Positions 46,224-50,725 of a stretch of 50,725 nucleotides of DNA are shown here, in pieces. The notes under the pieces were generated by a model. That model did not search any database, was not told the DNA's origin, and saw only the letters and a program-made list of their open reading frames with translations. The first letter of the stretch is position 1; the number at the start of each line of letters is the position of its first letter. The translations under genes were made by a program, and so were the position numbers. Location of the stretch: assembly GCA_937139405.1 (NCBI GenBank), contig CAKZPV010000040.1, forward strand, positions 1 through 50,725, in the 5' to 3' direction. Source of the stretch: an uncultured Nitrospirota bacterium. GTDB lineage: Bacteria > Nitrospirota > Nitrospiria > Nitrospirales > UBA8639.

Positions 46224-46706
46224 CTAGAATTCTACCTCTATTCTAGCCTTCACAATCTCGCTCCACGAGACATAATGTTCTTGAAGCGTCTTCTTCCGAT
46301 CATCTACTAACTGTAATCCGGTGTCCGTCACAGCCATTAATCGTCCCAAAACAACCGTATTCTTTTGCGTATTGTTTTGCACAGTCACACGAAGAAGTTG
46401 GCCCTGAACACGTTGAAAATCTTTGGGCTCCTTCAGCGGTCGATCTAATCCTGGAGAAGACACCTCAAAACGACAAATCGGCCCTGAAGGTTGAGTAATA
46501 TCCCATGTGCGGCGAAGAGATTGGTGGAATTGTTCACAATCATCAATTCCTACCCCGCCGTCTTTATCAAGCGTCAAACGGATCAAGGTGCTGGTTGGCT
46601 TCCCGGTGCATTGTACATCAAGGATTTCAAGACCCAATGCCCGAGCAATAGGATCACCTACTTGAAGAATAATTTGACTAAGGTTTTCAGTCATGAAGGC
46701 CACCAT
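46224..46706 (-). CDS. rimP: Ribosome maturation factor RimP
   Basis: The 160-residue protein shows ALGLEILDVQ, the GVGIDDCEQFHQ segment and RFEVSSPGLDRPLKEPKDFQ of RimP, needed for 30S maturation. I use ATG 46706 with AAGGA four bases upstream; ATG 46694 is nearly as good, and a TTG at 46745 is also open. It heads the rimP-nusA-infB operon behind a terminator-like hairpin. Confidence 0.92.
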   Translation of the reverse strand: MVAFMTENLSQIILQVGDPIARALGLEILDVQCTGKPTSTLIRLTLDKDGGVGIDDCEQFHQSLRRTWDITQPSGPICRFEVSSPGLDRPLKEPKDFQRVQGQLLRVTVQNNTQKNTVVLGRLMAVTDTGLQLVDDRKKTLQEHYVSWSEIVKARIEVEF

Positions 46707-46743
46707 AAATTCCTTATGGATAGCGGCCAAATCCTTACAGGCC

Positions 46744-46768
46744 AAAAAAAAGTGGGCTCACGCCCACT
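46744..46768 (-). terminator. Terminator-like hairpin just upstream of rimP
   Basis: AGTGGGC (46751-46757) pairs with GCCCACT (46762-46768) around a 4-base loop and, on the minus strand, is followed by eight T. It lies about 40 bases before the rimP start, with no minus-strand gene upstream, since the next gene diverges. It therefore either acts as a leader attenuator or sits at the 5' end of the transcript. Confidence 0.7.
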
Positions 46769-46779
46769 CAACAATGACC

Positions 46780-46808
46780 ACACTAGCACTTTCCTATTTC
46801 AAAGGCAA
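46780..46808 (-). promoter_or_regulatory. Weak promoter candidate before rimP
   Basis: TTGCCT and TAGTGT are 17 bases apart on the minus strand. If used, the transcript would start at about 46773, almost at the hairpin. A promoter further upstream in 46810-46968 would leave the hairpin inside a leader. Confidence 0.3.
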
Positions 46809-46968
46809 GATATCGGTGAGTCAGCGTCCCCTGCGCCTCGCTAATTAATCCTGGAACTTCCCACGAGCGTTTGCGAGGGATCATAGGCTTAAGAACAACC
46901 TCATGATAGAGTAAATACTCAGGAAAAACCTAGATTCTCCAGATATCAACCAGAGAGGAAATCAGCAG

Positions 46969-47898
46969 ATGCCCACAATCATTTCAGTCGCTTCTGGGAA
47001 AGGCGGCGTTGGAAAAAGTATGGTTGTCAGCAATCTTGGGCTCCTGTTGTCCCGCAAAGGACAACGGGTAATTTTAGTCGATATGGACATTGGTGGAGCG
47101 AATCTCCACATTCTCTTCGGAATGTTTCATCCTCCTTCTACCCTTACCGATTTCTTTACAAATCGGACTACAAACCTAGAAGACATAGCGCATACGTTGG
47201 GCACACCCTCACCCCTCCGGCTCATCCCGGGGACAGGTGAAACTCTGATTACCGCCAATCTTCAACATGCCAAAAAAAAACGCCTTATTCGACACCTCAA
47301 AAAACTCGATGCCGATATTATTCTAGTCGATGTTGGAGCTGGAACCAGTTACCACACATTGGACTTCTTTCTCCTCGCCGATTATTTTTTGGCGGTAGCA
47401 ACACCTGATCCCACCTCGGTCATAGATCTCTATCGATTCATCAAGCTGGCAGCCATTCGTAAAGTGCTCACTGCCTTTTTGGCTCGTGACCCCATTGCCG
47501 AGGCACTCCTCAACAAAGATTTCAATAGCGTGACAGAAGTGCTAGAAGCCGTCGGACGCACCAGCGAATCGGGAATCGCATTGGCAGAACAAGCCTTAAT
47601 GGGGTTCCAACCCGCATTGATATTAAATCGCATGACACCCAAAGCTCGAATTAACACCCTACATTTACGTCATTTACTTAAACAATACGTCGGAACCGAC
47701 CTCTCTGTCTTAGGGAATATTCCTGAAGACCCCTTGGTCCAACAATCGATCTTGAAATATTTGCCGGTCGTAGAATTCTCGCCGAATGCACCAGCAGCAC
47801 TGGCGTTTGATCAGATAGCGGAGAATGTATTGAAACTCGTCAAGCAGCCTAGAACACTACCAGAAACTCCAGAAGAACCTCGAAAAATACGGGCCTAA
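46969..47898 (+). CDS. MinD/FlhG-like ParA-family ATPase
   Basis: The 309-residue protein has the deviant Walker A KGGVGKS at 11-17, LVDMDIGGANLHILFG and VDVGAGTS. The middle of the protein (about 155-220) is longer than in MinD. FlhG/FleN and other MinD-like proteins share this layout, but no flagellar gene is near. AGAGGA lies before the ATG. It diverges from rimP and converges on the SWIM-domain gene. A membrane or polar positioning role is possible; the target is unknown. Confidence 0.85.
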   Translation: MPTIISVASGKGGVGKSMVVSNLGLLLSRKGQRVILVDMDIGGANLHILFGMFHPPSTLTDFFTNRTTNLEDIAHTLGTPSPLRLIPGTGETLITANLQHAKKKRLIRHLKKLDADIILVDVGAGTSYHTLDFFLLADYFLAVATPDPTSVIDLYRFIKLAAIRKVLTAFLARDPIAEALLNKDFNSVTEVLEAVGRTSESGIALAEQALMGFQPALILNRMTPKARINTLHLRHLLKQYVGTDLSVLGNIPEDPLVQQSILKYLPVVEFSPNAPAALAFDQIAENVLKLVKQPRTLPETPEEPRKIRA

Positions 47899-47934
47899 GG
47901 TGAGGCAAGGACAATTAGCTCGTCGTTAGCAACT

Positions 47935-48843
47935 TCAAGACGGATCCGAAGGAAGTAAATTACGAATAGCGTTGGACAGCGACTTGAGAGTCATCGACAC
48001 ACTTTCCAGTTCGGCTCCCTTTTTTTGCAAAGCCGATTGCATGGTTGACACTTTACCCACCAACCGATCTCGCTCTTTGGAAACCTGAGCAAAATCTTTC
48101 AATGATTCCTCTAATTGTTTCACCTTTTTGTCCAAACCAGTACAGGCTTTCTGAGTAGACTCACACTCACCTTTCACCGTCCCCAATTCCTTCGTCAACG
48201 AATCAACCATACTTTCCGCAGACTTCAAGTTCCGCTGAGCGTCTGTGCGATCTTCTTCGCTTTCTAAGAATTGTTGATTGAGCCGATCAATCACCCCAGC
48301 CCATTCTCGAGCTACCCCACCGAGTGTCTTAGGGACTGCAGGCAACGGCGCTTCTTTTCCCAATTGCCGAATGGACTGCTGCACCCAATCAATAAACAAC
48401 GTCGCTTCTCGAAAATTCAAATCCACCGTTTCAGCAGGCTCAGCAGGGGCAGGAGCAGCTTTCGGGCTGGTTTCCGATGCCGGAGGAGCTTGAGATGATG
48501 GGGAGGCAGGGGCATCTTCTGAGGCCTTCTCTTCTGTCGGTCCCGTATGGAATTGCTGTAATAAGACCGCCACACAATGCCGGCAAAAAGGCTGTTCAGT
48601 CGATGGACAGGAACACTTCGTCGACAAGCTCCCGCCGCGCAATTTTATTGTTTGGGCATAGACACCATACGTACCATTGACCTCAGCCACGACTTGCGTC
48701 CCATTGGCTTCAACGATATTGACGCGTTGATCCGAAAAATATTGATTGCCAATTTTAAAGACCTGTCCTCCAACCACAGACTCCACCATATCAGGATCTA
48801 ATTGACTCAGTTCATGGGCAGAGCACGAAATCCGATTCCTCAT
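47935..48843 (-). CDS. SWIM zinc-finger coiled-coil protein
   Basis: The 302-residue protein from ATG 48843 has GAGGG upstream. C77-x-C79, C87-x-H89 form a SWIM zinc finger (KCSCPSTEQPFCRHC). Residues 102-150 are rich in Pro, Ala and Ser, and about 205-290 form a long coiled coil (LTKELGTVKGECESTQKACT, and so on). SWIM fingers bind DNA or proteins. No enzyme domain is visible. It lies back-to-back with the HDOD gene. Confidence 0.8.
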   Translation of the reverse strand: MRNRISCSAHELSQLDPDMVESVVGGQVFKIGNQYFSDQRVNIVEANGTQVVAEVNGTYGVYAQTIKLRGGSLSTKCSCPSTEQPFCRHCVAVLLQQFHTGPTEEKASEDAPASPSSQAPPASETSPKAAPAPAEPAETVDLNFREATLFIDWVQQSIRQLGKEAPLPAVPKTLGGVAREWAGVIDRLNQQFLESEEDRTDAQRNLKSAESMVDSLTKELGTVKGECESTQKACTGLDKKVKQLEESLKDFAQVSKERDRLVGKVSTMQSALQKKGAELESVSMTLKSLSNAIRNLLPSDPS

Positions 48844-48967
48844 AACACCCTCACATTGTAAGAAAACATGAAGTACGGCTCCCAACAAACATTAAAACCT
48901 TAACCTTACGGCAAATAGTACCGAAAATGTACAGACAGGTCCAATCATAGAAGATCATTTTCTTTAA

Positions 48968-50566
48968 ATGACGATGCCAAAAATGGAACAGATAGCACGA
49001 CCGGGCCAAACCAAAACACCGTCCTTCCTCGAAAGTCTTCTCGAAGATGCGCCAGAAACGCTTCCTATTCTTCGGCAAAGTTGCGTGCAAGTCTTAAATC
49101 TTACGCAAGACAAAGATTCCAGCGCGAGCGACATTGGCGACATTATCAAACGTGATCAGGCCATGATGGCCAACATTATCAAAATCGCCAACAGCCCAGC
49201 CTACTACACTCGAGTTCCCGTCAAAACTTCAACCCATGCTGTGGCTCTCATTGGATTTGATGTCATTCAAAGTATGGTTGTCGCAGCACAACTTATTGAG
49301 CAAGCCGATACATTTGGCGCTGATATCTCCTGCTTAAAGCACTTGTTAGCCCGAGCATTAGTTGCCGGCACCCAAGCCCAAGAGCTGGGCAAAGCCCTCA
49401 ATTATTCTGAACCAGGATTTCTCTTCACCAATGCCATGCTCTATTCCCTCGGTGACCTCATCTTAGCGCTGTGCCGCCCGGATGCGGCCAAACAATTAGA
49501 AGCCCTACGGCTATCAGATCCTACGAAAGTCCCAAAAACAGAGCTGGCACTTCTCGGGCGGCCACTGCCGACTATTGCAGCCACCATGGCCAAACACTGG
49601 AATTTACCCAACACCCTTGTTCATCTCTTAGAGAAAAAGCCTGTCTGGGCAAAAACCCCGCCTGAAAGTGATCAACAAATAATGGATGGGATTGTTCGAG
49701 CAGCCAATGAACTCAGCTATTGCCTTCTCAATCCTTCAGGCGCAGGACAAGAAACAGTCTTCCAGACACTCCTTCAACAATTCCTCCCCCCATTTTCACT
49801 CTCCTTTACTCAATTGGAACAGACAGTTGCCAGCGCGTTCATGCAAGCGTCAGAAATAGCCTCAGCCATTAGCATTGATCAGCAACATTTAATACCTACC
49901 CCCTCCACTATTGACGCCCCCATCCACAACCAACAATTACAGAAACTCACGTTAGCTATTCAGCAAACCTTCCAAAGTCATGAAATATCAGAGCAAGAAG
50001 AAATTCCACAGCCTCAAACTCCACCTCCACCTAATCGTTCATCTCAACCACCAGTATCTTCGAATGCAAGCAACCCTTTATTGGATTATGCCCTTACCGC
50101 AATGAAGATTCCCGAACCATCCAACCTTCTCAGCTTAGCCACCAAAACCCTCTATGTCTCCTGTGGTTTCGAACGAGTGTTACTGGCATTTGTCGTGCCC
50201 GGGAAAGAAAAACTCGAGGCCAAAATTGGGTATGGGGTAGAAACAGACGCCATACAAGAAGCATTTCATTGTCCAGTCTCGAAAGGGAATTTTTGGTACC
50301 GCCTTTTGCACCAATATCAACCCATTCAATTTTTGTCACTCAAAAATGAAGACACCGCCCACGAAATCCCAGAAGCATTCCTTCAGCTTTGGGGCAACCA
50401 TTCAGGATTTGTCGGCTCTTTATATGCACCCAACAAACCCATCGGCCTGATTTTGGCTGATCGAGGCGGTAGCGGTAGCATATTGGCAGATTCAGATTTT
50501 GCCGCCTTTTCTCTCATCCTTTCTCAAACCAATACCAACCTGGCCAGGCTCGCCCAAGCACACTAA
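48968..50566 (+). CDS. HDOD-domain protein with C-terminal GAF-like region
   Basis: The 532-residue protein has an HDOD domain (about 15-270: DIIKRDQAMMANIIKIANSP, THAVALIGFDVIQSMVVAAQ), a proline-rich linker (about 335-365) and a C-terminal GAF-like region (FERVLLAFVVPGKEKLEAKI and following). HDOD proteins act in bacterial signalling, often with cyclic-di-GMP or chemotaxis systems. The substrate-type HD catalytic residues are not preserved, as usual for HDOD. No ribosome site is obvious before ATG 48968; ATG 48974 is possible. Confidence 0.85.
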   Translation: MTMPKMEQIARPGQTKTPSFLESLLEDAPETLPILRQSCVQVLNLTQDKDSSASDIGDIIKRDQAMMANIIKIANSPAYYTRVPVKTSTHAVALIGFDVIQSMVVAAQLIEQADTFGADISCLKHLLARALVAGTQAQELGKALNYSEPGFLFTNAMLYSLGDLILALCRPDAAKQLEALRLSDPTKVPKTELALLGRPLPTIAATMAKHWNLPNTLVHLLEKKPVWAKTPPESDQQIMDGIVRAANELSYCLLNPSGAGQETVFQTLLQQFLPPFSLSFTQLEQTVASAFMQASEIASAISIDQQHLIPTPSTIDAPIHNQQLQKLTLAIQQTFQSHEISEQEEIPQPQTPPPPNRSSQPPVSSNASNPLLDYALTAMKIPEPSNLLSLATKTLYVSCGFERVLLAFVVPGKEKLEAKIGYGVETDAIQEAFHCPVSKGNFWYRLLHQYQPIQFLSLKNEDTAHEIPEAFLQLWGNHSGFVGSLYAPNKPIGLILADRGGSGSILADSDFAAFSLILSQTNTNLARLAQAH

Positions 50567-50644
50567 TTGAGGATCACGTTTAAAGCTATCTATTCGAGTC
50601 TGACCCCTATTATTTTTACATTGCCCCTTGGTTTTTATGTTTTC

Positions 50645-50720
50645 TGGTGAGCCGCGTGCGGCTCGAACGCACGACCCTCGCCTTAAAAGGGCGATGCTCT
50701 ACCAACTGAGCTAGCGGCTC
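50645..50720 (-). tRNA. tRNA-Lys (TTT anticodon)
   Basis: The minus strand folds as a 76-base tRNA with encoded CCA. The acceptor arms are GAGCCGC and GCGGCTC, the D arm is GCTCAGTTGGTAGAGC, the anticodon stem is TCGCC/GGCGA with loop CTTTTAA, and the T arm is GTGCG TTCGAGC CGCAC. Confidence 0.96.
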
Positions 50721-50725
50721 ACCGA

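Overview
The window reads as one stretch of chromosome from a Gram-negative bacterium of moderate GC content (high forties percent by eye). Outer-membrane and periplasm-type genes (OmpA-like protein, TolB-like propeller, lipid-A-type glycosyltransferases), an IHF subunit, a sigma-54 regulator, and a threonine/isoleucine cluster that joins a citramalate synthase to an ApgM-like protein together suggest the Nitrospirota (a Nitrospira-like organism). That assignment is inference from gene content and was not tested by search. There is no complete mobile element, no CRISPR array and no rRNA.

Layout. 1-4977 (minus): a candidate signalling/envelope cluster of a double zinc-ribbon protein, a small acidic protein, a coiled-coil protein, a membrane-anchored OmpA-domain protein, a Rab/Ras-like small GTPase, and the N-terminal part of a PAS/sigma-54 activator that runs off the left edge. 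5313-13144 (plus): mutM, phoH-ybeY-ftsY, then envelope genes (M1-like peptidase, TolB-like propeller, PAP2 phosphatase). 13207-17200: an accessory patch with an M6 metalloprotease, a decayed second copy of the PAP2 3' end, a HEPN/zinc-ribbon gene and a dispersed-type repeat. 17231-20063 (minus): three overlapping or abutting glycolipid genes. 20312-21426: a compact small-protein unit, tRNA-Pro, a MerR-type regulator and an IHF/HU gene.

21614-29389 (minus) is an amino-acid operon, transcribed alaC-hom-thrC-(ApgM-like)-lysC-cimA. It supplies homoserine, threonine and, through citramalate, 2-oxobutyrate for isoleucine. No thrB is present, and the ApgM-like protein sits where homoserine kinase would be expected. 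A good sigma-70-type promoter lies before alaC. 29650-35211 (plus): pdxJ, nnr, tsaE (without a normal start codon) and mutS. 35254-36488 (minus): two unknown secreted proteins with their own strong promoter and terminator. 36694-46706 (minus): the classical translation/RNA cluster rimP-nusA-infB-ylxP-rbfA-truB-rpsO-pnp plus an M16 peptidase, preceded by a terminator-like hairpin that may be an attenuator. 46969-50720: a MinD/FlhG-like ATPase, a SWIM zinc-finger coiled-coil protein, an HDOD protein and tRNA-Lys.

The most interesting items are the GTPase/OmpA cluster at the left end, the ApgM-like protein that has lost most of its family's catalytic residues, the unusual tsaE start, the leader hairpin before rimP, the PAP2 remnant next to a HEPN gene, and the unknown secreted pair.
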